Shown here piece after piece: positions 9,349 through 21,849 of a stretch of DNA of 64,000 nt (the stretch's first letter is position 1; every line of letters starts with the position of its first letter). Under the pieces are notes generated by a model, which was not told the origin of the DNA, did not search any database, and was given only the letters and a program-made list of their open reading frames with translations. The DNA is from Aotearoamyces nothofagi (Eukaryota > Ascomycota > Leotiomycetes > Leotiales > Tympanidaceae): NCBI GenBank assembly GCA_015345905.1, contig JADDTR010000002.1, forward strand, positions 1-64,000, written 5' to 3'. The translations under genes were made by a program, and so were the position numbers.

Positions 9349-11932
9349 ATGACACCGAGCAACACCACAGAACATTATCACGGATCTTCTCCGACCTTGA
9401 ATGCGCATAGCTCATCACTGGCTCGATTTTTAGAACCTATCAGTTCCGCGCATACGAAGCGCCGAAAGGTTTCACTTGCATGTAACATTTGCCGTGGGCG
9501 CAAAGTGCGATGCGATGGGAAGCGTCCGAAATGTTCTGCCTGTCGAAAGAAGCCATTACAAGATTGCCGATATAATGGCGAAGGGTTGGATTCATCTCAG
9601 TAAGTCTTATGCTCGAGGCATATATTTCTCTTTGATTGCCGTGGCTGAGATTATCCATAGGTACATATCCAAACTTGAACATCGGCTTTCACAGTTAGAA
9701 AAAGGATCGAACCCTGATAGCGATTCAAACCCCGGAAGTGCTCCTTCACCCAAATGTAAGCACCCTCTAGCCGACCCTGATTAGTAGGTGCGGGATGCCA
9801 GTGACCAATAAGTAACAGCACCTCAAAACGTCGTCTCAAATGCATCTCCCGAAGCCTTGTCTAATTATGGATCTTCTCGGAACCATCCCGACAGCTCTCG
9901 GTATCTCACTGCAAAGAATCTACCTCCTACAAAGGCTCAGCATGATTCAATTGACGCAATGGCAACCACAACTCCACAAGAGATGGACACAAGATGCATA
10001 TACGGAGAGTCCTCCACAATTGCACTTGTTCGGCATGTTACTCAGCTAGCAAATGGCACTGGAACAAATGTCTCTCCATCCGAAAAGCTTATGGTTCCTA
10101 CTATTCATCCCAACCCTCAGGCTCCTCATACTACCAATACTAGTTCAAACTACGAAGAAACTTTCTTGTTACCCCCTCGAAGGACAGCTGACATATTTGT
10201 AAGTTGCTACTGGGAATTTGTACATCCAATCTTCCCAGTGGTCCATAAGCCAACGTTTCTGATGCTATACGAGCGATTATGGTCACCTAATAGAAGATAC
10301 GATTCGATATTAGCAGATGAAGAAACAGACTTATTACTCTTCTACTGCATATTTAACTTGGTATGCGCTCTTGGTTCTCAGTTTAGTAATACAGTTACGT
10401 CTGCAAACAAATTACTTCTTGCCGAAGACTTTTACTCGAGGTCTAGGACAACAGTTGCGTTGGACACTCTAGACACGACTACTGTGATGAGTGTTCAATT
10501 ACTTCTCATGACTGGTATCTATCTTCAGTCATCTGGACATGCAAATAGGTGTTGGAACATCACTGGTCTTGCCATTCGAGCAGCTCAGGGACTTGGCTTG
10601 CATCTGGACCGCCATACAACACCGCTAAGTAACCAGGTCAAGCAGGAAACTTATCGTCGTGTCTGGTATACTTGTGTAACCTTAGATCGGTAAGCTCTTC
10701 ACAGCCCATAGCAGATTCTACAATATTATATTATTACTAAACTTTCCATGTATACAAAGCCTACTCACCCTGACATTTGGCCGCCCAGCTATGATTTCAC
10801 AAACGCAAACCGTCAAATATCCAGCCATCATTGACGACGAGTATTTGCTCGAAAATGGTCAAGGTGTCCAGCCGCTCTACAAAGAATCACATATGGGGAT
10901 GTTTGTCTACTCTATTCAGCTTTTTGATATTTTAGATGAGATTTTAGCGACCTGTTATCTCGAAAGCGATGGAAGACGAGTTCTCAAGAAAGACGGTACT
11001 ACTCAGGCATCTCATCAGCATTTAGCTAATTTGATCAATCTCAATTCAAAACTGGATGATTTCCTCGAAGTTCTACCCGGTCATCTACGGTCACAAGAAA
11101 CAGTCCAGGAACTCACAAATGTTGGAACGGACCATGGAACACTACAAGTTAAAGTGCTAAACAACAGGTTAGATTTACCATTTTATCCCATCCCGAGGAT
11201 TTCGGATGCTGATAAGTGGCAGATTTTTGATCACGCGCCTTTTACTCTTGAGACCAGTGCTCTTAGCTACATGCGAAGAGAACAACAGCTCTTCACAAGG
11301 ACTATCCCTACCACGAAAGGATAGTCTCAACCATGACGTCACAAAAAGGGCTTGCATGCTCTGTATTACTACAGCTTGCTCGTTGATCAATGCTCTTTAC
11401 GAAAGTCTTCATACGACGTATCAAAGCCCAGGCTGGCATGTAGTATACTGTACGTCATCTCCTGACTATCTGCAGCGATTATATCGTCTTGTAATATGCT
11501 TACCTTGCATATAGTTACCTTTACTGCAGCCATGCTCCTTGTCGCTGGTCGACTATGCCCTTTGCTTGAAGGAGAAATCAGCACGACCACCTTCGACCTG
11601 ACATGGGAGCGTTGTATGACGATACTCGATTACTATAAATTGCAAGTCAAAGTTGCTGCTCAAGGAAGAAAGACTCTGGAAGCTTTGCTAGGTCGCGTTT
11701 TGCAAAGAGGTGAGTTGGCTCATGGTGCATCATAGGTAGATAGGCTGTACAGGGTGCTAATTCGATATTTACAGTTGCATCGAATGTTGCCCAACAAAGA
11801 CTGCAGCCTCTTGATTTCGACTGGGAACAGTTTGGGAATATGACTTGGGATTGGAGCTTTCCAGCGAATGAAAACCAGGCTAGCTATACGGATTTGACGT
11901 ATCCTGGTGCAATAGGATTTCCAGATTTGTAG
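9349..11932 (+). CDS. Zn2Cys6 fungal-type transcription factor (seven exons)
   Basis: Exons that join in frame: 9349-9599, 9661-9755, 9819-10689, 10760-11167, 11223-11449, 11515-11709, 11775-11932. They total 2205 nt and give 734 residues. All six introns (55-70 bp) have GT..AG ends. The zinc cluster is at C45, C48, C55, C62, C65, C73, preceded by the basic THTKRRK-like stretch. It is followed across intron 1 by [13 protein letters not shown], a short coiled-coil dimerisation helix. The middle-homology (fungal_trans) domain begins near 190 with [21 protein letters not shown], continues through [15 protein letters not shown], and crosses intron 3 into LTFGRPAMI. Exon 5 opens with [13 protein letters not shown], the usual helix of this family. 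The C-terminus is acidic and aromatic, a plausible activation region. It should act in the nucleus as a dimer. Its divergent neighbour, the amidohydrolase, is the obvious candidate target. The TTG-led extension three codons upstream of 9349 is not used. Confidence 0.88.
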
Positions 11933-13545
11933 TCCCACCTTAGGGGCAGTTGAACGGGCAGAGTATTCCAGCCAGAGACATCGCACAGTCACAAAACGTT
12001 GGCAGCTCCTGCGGCTTGACTTGATTTGAGACTTTCCTTGGCGCTTCACCGCTCCCAAGCGCTAAGAAATTTCCACTCGGCGCCAAGGATGTCCTCACCA
12101 CCCACTACACCCCGCTATTTTCAACTCCGGTAAAAGGTGCACGCCGTTTGAGTTATCGTCGTTGTAAAATCAATCGACATCACCAGACCATGCATTAACT
12201 GCGGGGGTATCAAGCCAGACTCGAAGGTCATTTTCAATCTGGCAGACCCCGAAAGCCGAATCTACTAGTAGACTACTTAGCTAGTCACGACTGATGTTTG
12301 GTGAGTGGAACTTCCCGGTTCTTGCGTTGTTATGCCTACAAACAACGCTCTTGGGGATAAGCGCTGGCAGCTGGCATAGCGGGGAAGCCTGTCCACTATC
12401 CCCCTTTTACATCATTACCATTCAGCGAGACGACGGCAAGTCACACATATAGTGCCGGCCTTTGGATCGGCCAGGAATGCTGGGGAGTGGGTTGTTTTAC
12501 TGCCAAGCCTAGATTATCATGATGCTACGGGGTCTGATGAAGAAGGGTTTCAGGGGTATTGGTCATATGTATATATCTCCGAGGCGCTGGTGAAGCTCCA
12601 TTACAACGCCTATGCCCTCTATCATCTATGTAAATAATGCCCGCCTTAGGGACACTTCGATAATCAGTCTTTGCATAAGTTATACTTTATCTAATATTAA
12701 CTAGAGCCTCGCTAACGGTCCCCAGTGGAAATGCCTTAGTGAATCTTCCTCGGTGTTCCCCAGTAGTAGGACTTTTATAGTAAGGTATCTCTCGAGTCGG
12801 AAGTACTTTATATCTCTTCAGATGTATATAGTAGTAAAAAACATGAACAGCAATATAGTACTAATGATATAGATGAGAAGCAAGGTCGTTGAAATTATAT
12901 ATCTTATTTGTTAGACTGACTAGTTAGTATATAATAACCGGTTAAGCCAATTGCTCTCTTCTCTGAATAACCCTATAAAGCAAAGGATTTGTTAATAGTA
13001 GCTGTAAATCGCCTTTAGCACTGCCACTATTCCTCAACCTGTGAAAAAAATCTATAAATGTACCGAATATACTTGGGCGCTAAAGTAGCTAAAGCACCAG
13101 TGGGCCGGCCAAAGTCGTTCTTGGCAGATCTGTGGACTGTCGACCTCGCTAACGCCTGGCCGTAGGGCGTAGGCGTCTAGGGCAGCACGTGAGTGAGCAT
13201 GTTGGCGCGGCAGTTTATACGCCACGTCATTTAGCGGTCGGCAAGATCGTGAACCTGAAAATCCAGTGACGCGCCTACAGCGCCCGAGAAAATAGAAAAT
13301 CCCTTTCGTTCTCAACGAAGCATCCTGCATCGCCGTCTGTCGTTATTCTCGGTTCATTCTTTGGATCTTCTAACCATTCCTCCCAGCCTTTTAGATTTCA
13401 GCTCCGGCATTAGCGAACTGCCCAATACCTGTTGTCGCATTGCCAGCTACCCCTTCAGCGAGTCGACTGCTTGCCGTCAGGGGCCATCAAACTCTATCCG
13501 CTGTAAACTTTCTACGGTCCGGGAAGCTGCAAGAGACCATGAAAT
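11933..13545. other. Intergenic region with a short AT-rich patch
   Basis: Between the transcription factor and the TBC gene no frame shows coding character. About 12640-13010 is AT-rich and may be a small decayed repeat. The last 300 bp are GC-richer and presumably hold the TBC promoter and leader. Confidence 0.4.
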
Positions 13546-15951
13546 ATGGCGCTCGAGAAGGCTGGAAGCCTTCGGGCGAAGTTAATTGCTCCTAATCAAG
13601 CTCCACAGCCGCAAGATACCTTGAAGACGCTGCGATACGAAGAGACATTACCAGCGAGACCACCAATTCCAGTGACTGTCCGACCCCCACGGTCGCCCCC
13701 TACCGATACGCATCCTGCATTACGGAGAGATACGGCTGCCCTAGAGGAACACGATCCAACAAAGAGGGATTCAGGTCTTGCACCTACTACATCGACCGGC
13801 GCACGAGAAGGGTCCGTGAATACAACCGATGAGAAGAGCAGTCAATCACCAGCCAACGGCACAATTACTTCACAAGTACCTAAGACACCCAATACGCCGG
13901 AAGCTGATAGTATGCGCTCTGCGAGTTACTGGAAGCTCGGAAATGGAAAAAAGGATACAAACCCCAAGACGCCTAGTTCGCGTGGAAGCAAAGTCATTTC
14001 TACGCCAGACGAGGAGTTTTCTCCTATCACGACCCCGATCCCATCAGACACCCAGCTTGAGTTGGACTTCATGGACCAAATAACCTTTTCAAAGCGAGGC
14101 AGTGTTTTGCTTGGAGGCAAGAAGGCAGTTAATGGCCACGCCCGTCCGAATATTGGCAGAAGGTCAGTGGAAACTGGGACACATTTTTACTCTACAAAAC
14201 TAACCTCTCCCACGCATAGGCAACCCAGCACCTCAATGCTCGCGTCATCGGGCTCGAAGCTGCTCTCGGAACAACTAGAAAAGGAGTCCCAGAAGGTCAG
14301 ATCAATGTATGAGGCGGAACCTTCCAAGGAGTGGAACTACGCAAGCTTGTCGGCGATGGGTGAGAATAAGCATCCAGAAGAAGAAACGGCGATAAAGGAA
14401 TCCGAAATGCCTAGTAGGAACGGCGAGTTACTCACAGTAAAAACCATGTCTCGGCCAGAGAGCGCGCCAGAGATGAGGGGAGGCATTCTAAAACCCAAAT
14501 ATGAATTGGCAGGGGGTATTGAGGACTGGGAAAACGTAAATGGCAGAGACGTTGATAGATATGGCTTCATCGTCGCAAAGAAACCTACGTCTAGAAGTGG
14601 TACACCTGAACCACAACCACCACAACGCATACCGACATCTCTAAAGATAGCATCCGAGGCGCCTCGCAAACAACGGAGGTTTGGACGATCACTTTCGACA
14701 TCAAAATCAACACGGTCGGGAGTACAAAGAGCTCCTAGCCGCAAGATTTCGGCCAGATCACTGAAAACACAAGCCAGTACAAATTCCCAACGCAGTCCAA
14801 GCCGGTCACAGCCATTTCGCACAGCCGCAAACCTTCTCCCTAGGTATCGGGATCGGCGTTGGATGGATGAAGCAGGTGACATGTTGACATTGCCACCCGG
14901 GCTAGCTGATATCGCCGAAATTGATGAAGGCGGTAAAGCAGCTGAAGGCATAAAGCGAAGGGAATGGGATAGGACTGAGAAGTGGCGGAAGATGGCAAAG
15001 GTCGCCAAGACTGGAATACATGGGGAAGGCATGAAGTTTGAGTTCGATGTGGGGAACCCGAAGCTGATCGAGCGAACGTGGAAGGGTATTCCTGACCGGT
15101 GGCGAGCCACTGCTTGGCATTGTTTCCTGAGTGCCAGCGCGAAGAAGAGTAAGGACAGTGCGTCGGATGAAGAGATCATCAAGTCGTTCTATAGGCTTCT
15201 CCCGGAGTCCTCGGCGGATGACGTTCAGATTGACATGGACGTGCCACGGACCATCAACAGCCATATCATGTTCCGAAAACGATATCGTGGTGGGCAAAGG
15301 CTGCTGTTCCGCGTCCTTCATTGCCTCTCCCTATATTTTCCAGAAACTGCGTATGTACAAGGCATGGCATCTCTTGCAGCCACATTACTCTGTTACTTTG
15401 AGGAAGAGATGACCTTTGTAATGCTGGTACGGATGTGGCAACTGAGGGGTCTAGATAAGCTGTACGCATCAGGCTTTGCGGGACTTATGGGCGCGCTTGA
15501 CGAATTCAAGAAGGATTGGATGGATGGCCATGATGTCTCCAAGAGACTGGTAAGTCGAGTAGTCTTGAAAAATATGCTCTCGCAACTAACAATTATATAG
15601 GATGAACTTGGCATCGAACCCACTGCATACGGTACGCGGTGGTATCTGACTCTCTTCAACTACTCCATTCCCTTTGCAGCACAACTTCGAGTATGGGACG
15701 TGTTTATGCTTCTGGGTGACTCGGGCATGTCTGTACGCACGACTATCGAGCGGCCTTTTGCAGGAGGTCTCGATGTCCTCCACGCCGCCAGCGCCGCACT
15801 GATTGACGGCACACGCGAAATCCTCCTCGACAGCGATTTCGAAAATGCCATGAAGGTTCTCACGAGCTGGGTCCCTGTCAAGGACGAGGAACTCTTTATG
15901 AAAGTGGCCAAGGCCGAGTGGAAGATCCACCACGGGAGGAATCGTTCTTGA
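13546..15951 (+). CDS. TBC domain Rab GTPase-activating protein
   Basis: Proposed exons are 13546-14162, 14220-15549 and 15601-15951, giving 765 residues. The 15550-15600 intron is required to join the TBC halves. The first intron (14163-14219) is 57 bp and keeps the frame, so it could also be read through as 19 extra residues; its CTAAC branch site and CATAG end favour splicing. Residues 1-450 are Ser/Pro/Thr-rich and presumably disordered. The TBC domain runs from about 491 (WKGIPDRWRATAW) to 720. The arginine finger lies in DVPRTINSHIMF (R549) and the glutamine finger in YVQGMA (Q586), so both catalytic residues are kept and the protein should stimulate GTP hydrolysis by a Rab in membrane traffic. 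The second exon carries GTRWYLTLFNYSIPF and RVWDVFM, the usual C-terminal TBC motifs. Which Rab it acts on cannot be read from the sequence. Confidence 0.88.
14163..14219 (+). other. Frame-preserving candidate intron in the TBC gene
   Basis: The sequence begins GTCAGT, has CTAACC about 15 bases before its end and closes with GCATAG. At 57 bp it removes exactly 19 codons and contains no stop, so both retained and spliced forms would encode protein. Confidence 0.6.
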
Positions 15952-18900
15952 CTTCTAAAGCACACATGGACACGTCGGCTATACGATCCCATCAGGAAGA
16001 TCGATTACGACTTGTCGTCTACGTCATTGATGTCATTGATATTCCGATGATGTTTCTCTTCAACAACCCAAAAAACCACTTCACATTTCAACAATTTTCC
16101 TTCCTTTGTACAGGTCGGCGGCACACGGACGCGCTGCCTGCTCCTTCTTGATTTAACCGCATTATACCATAACGCCCCTTTACGAAAAAAACATGGCCTG
16201 CCGGCCGGCCGGCTGGATGACTAGCTATAATTCATTGCTCGGTCCATAGCAGCATACTAATAAAAAAACTTGCCCTTCCATGTTGCGAATCGGACGCCCC
16301 CTTTTTTCTCTTTTTTCCCTTTTTTTGTTCACTTTTTCTCTTTTGCGCGGCTAGAGGATGGGGGCTTTTGCTTTGCTACGAGACGTCTCTCTCTCTCTCT
16401 CTGCTGCAAGCACTTTTTCTCACAAGAGGGTGACAGATTGTGGCTCTCTTTTTTTTTTTCCACACGAGACTGCTCTCTACTTGACTGGCTCCTTTTTTTT
16501 TTTGCACGGGAGCGATAGACAGCTTGTCTCTTTTCTAGATCGGGGTAGATGGAGATTGAAGACGAGAGATGGGAATGAAGATGGAAGACGGGAGATGGAA
16601 GACGGGAGATGGAGATGGAGATGGTGATGGGTTGTTGTTGTGGGATACGGGATATGTATCGTAATTATACGAGCTGATCTAGCTGGCTGTCTGGCTCTTG
16701 TGGTGTGTTGTACTGGAGTGGTTCAGAACGAGCGGTGTATTGTGATTGTAGAGCTGCTTGCTACGTACTATAGAGACTAGGTGTTATAGAGCTTCTGATA
16801 CCATAGAGACTTCCTACTATAGAGCCTCTAAATAATACTATAGAGACTTTCTACAATAGAGCTTCTACCTGCTGTAGAGAAGAATTACATCGCATCGCAC
16901 AGCTAGATGGCCTCCCTCTTGCTCTTGCTCTTCGACACGGAACTTCGTCGGTGAATACATTTCCCGTGAACCCCGCCTCTTTGATATATTTTGATTCCTC
17001 CCTTTGTGAATACATTTAATCCCCTTCCCCTCGTCCATACATCAATACCCCCCTTCCCCTCTCCTCTCCAAGTCCCGAGCTACAGACCGACCATCCAGAC
17101 CAGCCAGCCAGACCAACCAGCCAGCCATACATACCGACGAGAACGAGATCCTGATCCTCGGATCCCCTCCCCAGCGCACGCGCGCTTTTTCGCCCGTCGG
17201 CACCAGCGCCTTGCACAGAGAAGAAGAAGAAGAAGAAGAAGCAAAGAAAGGGTTTTGCTTTAAATCGGGAAGAAAAGGGACGGGGAAAGACAGAAAGAAA
17301 AAAAGAGAGAAAAAAAAACACATCTCGTGAGCAGGGAAGAGGGGGGGGGGGGTGGACGCGTCTCCTCCTCTCTCTCTGGCACACTCTCTGGCACTCTACG
17401 GCTGTGGCAAAAAAAAAAGAAAAAAGAGGAAAGAGGAAAAAAAAAGAAAAGGGGGAAAAGAAATTCCTGCATGGTACTTTTCTTCCCTGCCGCGTCTTCT
17501 GAACGTCTCGGCCCACGTGACGCGACGTGACAGGTCAGAGATCGCGATCGATCAGCAGGGACTGCGTCACAGGCTTCCCGGTACGGATGCGAGGCGCGGA
17601 TGGCGGTGATGGGTAGGGGGGAGGTTCGAACAATGCTTGCTCGATAGAAAAGATGCGTTGCCGTCCGTGTGATCACGGCGTTCTAGGTGCGCGCAGGTTT
17701 GGCTGGGGGGGAGAGGAGGAGGAGAGAAGAGAAGGGATTGCTCACGTCGCAGCCGAAGCTGCACGGTTCTTCTCGAGGGCTTTTCCTTCCTTGCTGGCTG
17801 CTGCTGGCCGCCTTGGTGGTGTGAGGTCTTATGCGGGCCAAGAGAGGAGGCTTTTTCTCCTTCTCGTCGAGTCCCGTCGACGTGATGGAGCACTGCAGCT
17901 GTGATGCCGAGCTCGGCGTCAAGGGCCCCCCCCCTCGTTGGACGTTCTTGGCACACGTGGACGGGGGTAGATTTAGACTTCCTGGCTAGCACGTGAGGGC
18001 CAGGACCCCTAACCTGGGGTCGCGGGTGCACTTCTTGACTGCTTTGGGCCGCGGTCTGTCGGTGAGAGCTCTCTTGCCACAGCCGGCGCTGAGCGTCAGC
18101 AGCGCAGCCGTCGGCACGGACTGCCAGCTTGGATCGCAGAGGCAGGACAGGATAGGTGGCAGGCTGTAAGGGCTGTCGAAGGCGAGCGAGCCTGAGCCGT
18201 CTCGCGTAGAATGGGCGTAGGATGGGAGAAAACCGAGCTGCAGGCGTTGACGTCGCCGTCGGCTCCTGCGCCCTTTGTTGGTTAGCAGAGCAGCGCAGCC
18301 ACGGGGGTCACTCTCCTCGCGGCAGTGCGAATGCGCATCGCGGTGGCTTGCTTCGCTTGAAGGGGCCCCGGAGTGCAGAGGGAGAGCGAGAGAGAGAGAG
18401 GAGGACAGAGAGGAGGAGAGAGAAAGAGATCGGCGCAGCGTGAGGTCGCAGGACGGAGTGACCGAGCACTGCTGGGCCGCCTCGTACAGGGTCGTGCCCG
18501 TCCAGAAGGGGTGCCGAGATGGATGGATGGCGATGCAGATATAGATAGATACTGTAGATGCAGAGATGCCCGCGCCGAGATGGCCGTAGCCGTACAGATC
18601 CAGGACAGGCGCGCGCCCGGCCGTCCTCGAGCCCACGCCCAAGCCCAGCACACACAGCACAGCACAGCACCTGCACGCCGCCAGCGAGATGTCCGCGATG
18701 CCCGCGATGCCCCCAGATGGCGCGCTCGGGGATTCCATCTACAGCACAGCATCTGGTCTGTGGCTTGGAGGGATCGGCACACGTGGCTGCTGACGGAGAT
18801 GCCCCGATCCAGACGATCTGACCGCCTTTTGGCCTTGCTGGCCCTGTTGGCTGTTGGCTTGTTGGCTGTTCGCCTGCCAGCCCCTTGTCGCGCGGACTTC

Positions 18901-19041
18901 CGTTGGAGGTGTGCAGGGCACGGGCGTCCCGCCCTCTCAGGGGTTGCTGGACCGCACAGTGAGGGAGGTAGCTGGCTGATCTGTACTGTACTGTACAGCA
19001 AGTAGCTGGCTGGCCACGGCGGCATGGCATGGGAACGGCTT

Positions 19042-19042
<1 letters not shown>

Positions 19043-19074
<32 letters not shown>

Positions 19075-19078
19075 TGGT
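19043..19078 (+). repeat. GGGCGGT heptamer array
   Basis: Five units of GGGCGGT, the last one changed to GGGTGGT. It has G-quadruplex potential on the plus strand because each unit supplies a GGG run. Confidence 0.8.
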
Positions 19079-19515
19079 GATAATTTGGCCTTGAGGGCGT
19101 GGAGGAGTAGGTAGTAACGGCCGGGAAGTAGGTGATCTCGATAAGGCCTGTTGGTTGCTGCTTGCTGATTGCTGCGCTGCGAGCTGCGAGCTGCGGACCG
19201 AGCTGGGCTGCACCACCTGCCTTATTCTGTATGAGCCGAACCATGAGCTGCGGACGACGCAGCACTTGCTGTATAGCATGAGCTATGATCCATGAGCCCT
19301 GATCCGTGATCCATGAGCCATGAGCCGTGAGCGTGGGCTACACGTGATCCATGACGTGCATCCCCCTCGGTTCCCGGATACATCTACAGTATCTCGACCA
19401 GGCCCTCTCGAGACCGTCCCAGAGCAGGCAGGTCCTCCGCCGGCGCCAAGCACCGCCCATATCCACTCCACTCCAGGGACGTCGGATATCCATCATGCAG
19501 GGCTTCCTGCAGTCG

Positions 19516-19597
19516 ATGAATCCACAGTCCATAAATCCACAGTCCATAAATCCACAGTCCATAAATCCGAAGTCCATAAATCCACAGTCCATAAATC
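19516..19597 (+). repeat. 15 bp minisatellite, about five and a half units
   Basis: The unit is TCCACAGTCCATAAA, with one unit carrying GAAG in place of ACAG. Because 15 is a multiple of three, every frame stays open through it, which explains the long but spurious open frames covering it on both strands. Confidence 0.85.
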
Positions 19598-21305
19598 CCC
19601 AACCCCAACCCAACAACATCCACAGCGTCCAAAGCACCACCCCATCCCACTCCACCCAGACCCAGAGTAAACAAATCTTCCAACCGACACAAAAAGATAC
19701 CGAGCCGGGAGCCAGAGAGGGAAAGGAGCAAGGAGCAAGGTGGGGAGGGGGGCAGACCTCGACGAGGTCCCGATGGGGGAACTCTGAGGCGTCGATCTGC
19801 CTCTCGGGTCGAGCTGAGTCGGAGAAGGAGGCAGGCAGGTAGACGTGCGTGCGAATTGGATTGGATTGGATTGGATCAGTTGGGGAGGTCGTGGGTAGGA
19901 CCTGCAGGCGGCTGTGGATGCTTGCGTGGTTGAGGTAGGTGCTTTGCTGTGTTGTATTCTGCTGTATGAGGCCTGCTGTTGTATATGCCCTCCTGCTGTA
20001 TAAGCATACTGTAGTACGAGCCCTGCTGTAGTATATACCCTGCTGTAGTATAAGCCCTACTATACCATATCCTCCCACACTATACCCTCCCATACTATAC
20101 CCCCCCCCAATACAAGCCCTCCCATACCACTCACCCAACAACACTCGCCCTCCCGAACGCCTCACCATCAACAACAACCTCACCGATCCACCGCCGCGTA
20201 CCCATCCAGCCAGCTGCGTACATCTCGCACCCCAAGTCCCATCAATCATCAGTCAGCAACTACCTCGCCCCCCCAATCTATCCACCTCCCTAATCCACCT
20301 CCCTCCACCTCCCCTCCCCTCCCGCCGGGACCCAGCCAGCCCCACACGACCGCACCGGAGCTGTTCTGATTGGCGCGATTCTTTTGTTCCTGGGGAGGGG
20401 AGGTTTGGGGGAAGGGGGGTAGGGGGTTCTCTCTCTCTCTTCCCAAAACGACCTGGGACAGACGGCCGGGTAGGTCGATGCTGTGTTTGTCGCCCCATGT
20501 GCGCTGTGTGCGTGGAACCCCTGGTGCCACGAGGGGCGGCGGTGGTGGGAGGGTGAGGGGAGGGCAGGGCTGGACTGTATTGAGTTTTACTGTATTGGAT
20601 CTTACTGTATTGGATTTTGCTGTACTCTACTCCGCTTTACTGTACTTTACTGTACTTTACTTTCCTGCCCTGTCCTGTCCTCTCCCCTCCCCTCCTCTCC
20701 CCTCCTCTCCTCTATCCAATACCGCACCACACCGCACCAAAACCCCATCCCAAGTAATCGCCAACGAGGCACGCGAGGGGCACGAGGCACGCGGGCGAAG
20801 AGCCCTGCAGCTTCCTTTGCTCCGTCCGTCTGCTGTGCTTCTATGAGTTCTATGAATTCTATAAGTTCTATAAATTCTATAGCCTCTAGAATCTTCTAGT
20901 ACCTTGTATTATATACTATCCAGCAATGTAATTTACAAGCAAGCTGATAGATTGTACAAATTGGGTACAGGAAGTGTTCGTCGCTTCTGAACAGCAACCC
21001 TCCAACTTTGAAATGGAATAACTCAACAATACTATTATATAATTGAATGAAATAAGATATAGATGATTGATTGACTGTTTAAGTTTAATATTTAATAGAC
21101 CTGCCTTTTGCCTTAATGTATAGAGCAATTCTTTTATATATACTCTAAGATAACTTTTCCAATACTTCCTCTTTAATCTTTGACTATTTATCTCTTAATG
21201 CCTTCTCTATTTGAGCAATATTCCTGATTCTATATCTTTGTTCTACTACTGAATTCTTAGCCTGCTTCTAAAGATTCTCAAGCCAAATCTAGAGACTAAA
21301 TAGTA

Positions 21306-21839
21306 GACTGTCCAACAGTCCAGTCTGGTCCGGTCTCGAGAGTAATTTGTAGACCGTTTCAAAGACCGGACTGTTTAGGTCTGGACCAGACTGGACTATA
21401 AATAAACGGTCCGGTCTCAAATAGAAAATAGAGACCGTTTCTAGAAACAGTCTGGTCTAGACTGAACCGGACTATATAGTCCGGTCCAGACTGTAAAGAG
21501 CTATTCTTAGAACTCTTATAACTATTTTTAGAAAAAAGATTTTATAACTTTCTTTGTCTATATAGAACAGTAACACTCAATAGTAATGCCCTTAGTATTA
21601 GGATTGTAAAAAAAGTAGTAATTAGAGTATTTAGAAAAGAAACAGTCTGAGATCTCTGAGACCGGACCGGACCGTTTCTAAATAGTTCAGTCCAGTCTAG
21701 ACCATTTATTTATAGTCTGGTCTCAAGGACTATAATGTAGACTGTTTAAAAATCAAGGTGCTCAAAGACTGGACTGGACTGCTTTTTACAGTTCGGTCCA
21801 GTCCAGACCGTTTATTTACAGTCTGGTCCGGCCAGTCTA
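21306..21839 (+). repeat. Left inverted arm, lightly mutated
   Basis: This arm keeps many CCGG and CAG sites (for example GGTCCGGTCT and CCGGACCGGACCG) that appear as TAG or CTA in the right arm, so it has suffered fewer C-to-T changes. Confidence 0.8.
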
Positions 21840-21849
21840 CTAAATAGAC

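Larger units (their letters stand above)
15952..20859. other. Gene-free, GC-rich, low-complexity block (left desert)
   Basis: No frame has a recognisable domain. Long open frames occur on both strands at the same positions, as expected of GC-rich sequence, and their translations are Ser/Arg/Pro-rich without pattern. The block contains CT runs (16385-16402), poly-T/CT-rich tracts (16300-16500), GAAGAA runs (17219-17241), a GA-rich tract (18373-18430), a GGGCGGT array, a 15 bp minisatellite and TTACTGTA-type repeats (20575-20665). A degenerate TATAGAGACTT-type repeat lies at 16767-16880. Confidence 0.6.

Noticed and set aside
14337-15182. 281-codon minus-strand frame under the TBC gene
   Set aside because: Shadow of the plus-strand TBC exon, which has clear domain motifs.
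18282-19279. Overlapping long minus-strand frames of about 325 codons each
   Set aside because: They overlap each other and opposite-strand frames, are Arg/Ser/Pro-rich without motif, and lie in GC-rich sequence where stops are rare.
19338-20249. 303-codon minus-strand frame with GFMDC repeats
   Set aside because: The repeats come from a 15 bp minisatellite that is open in every frame; the rest has no domain or plausible gene structure.
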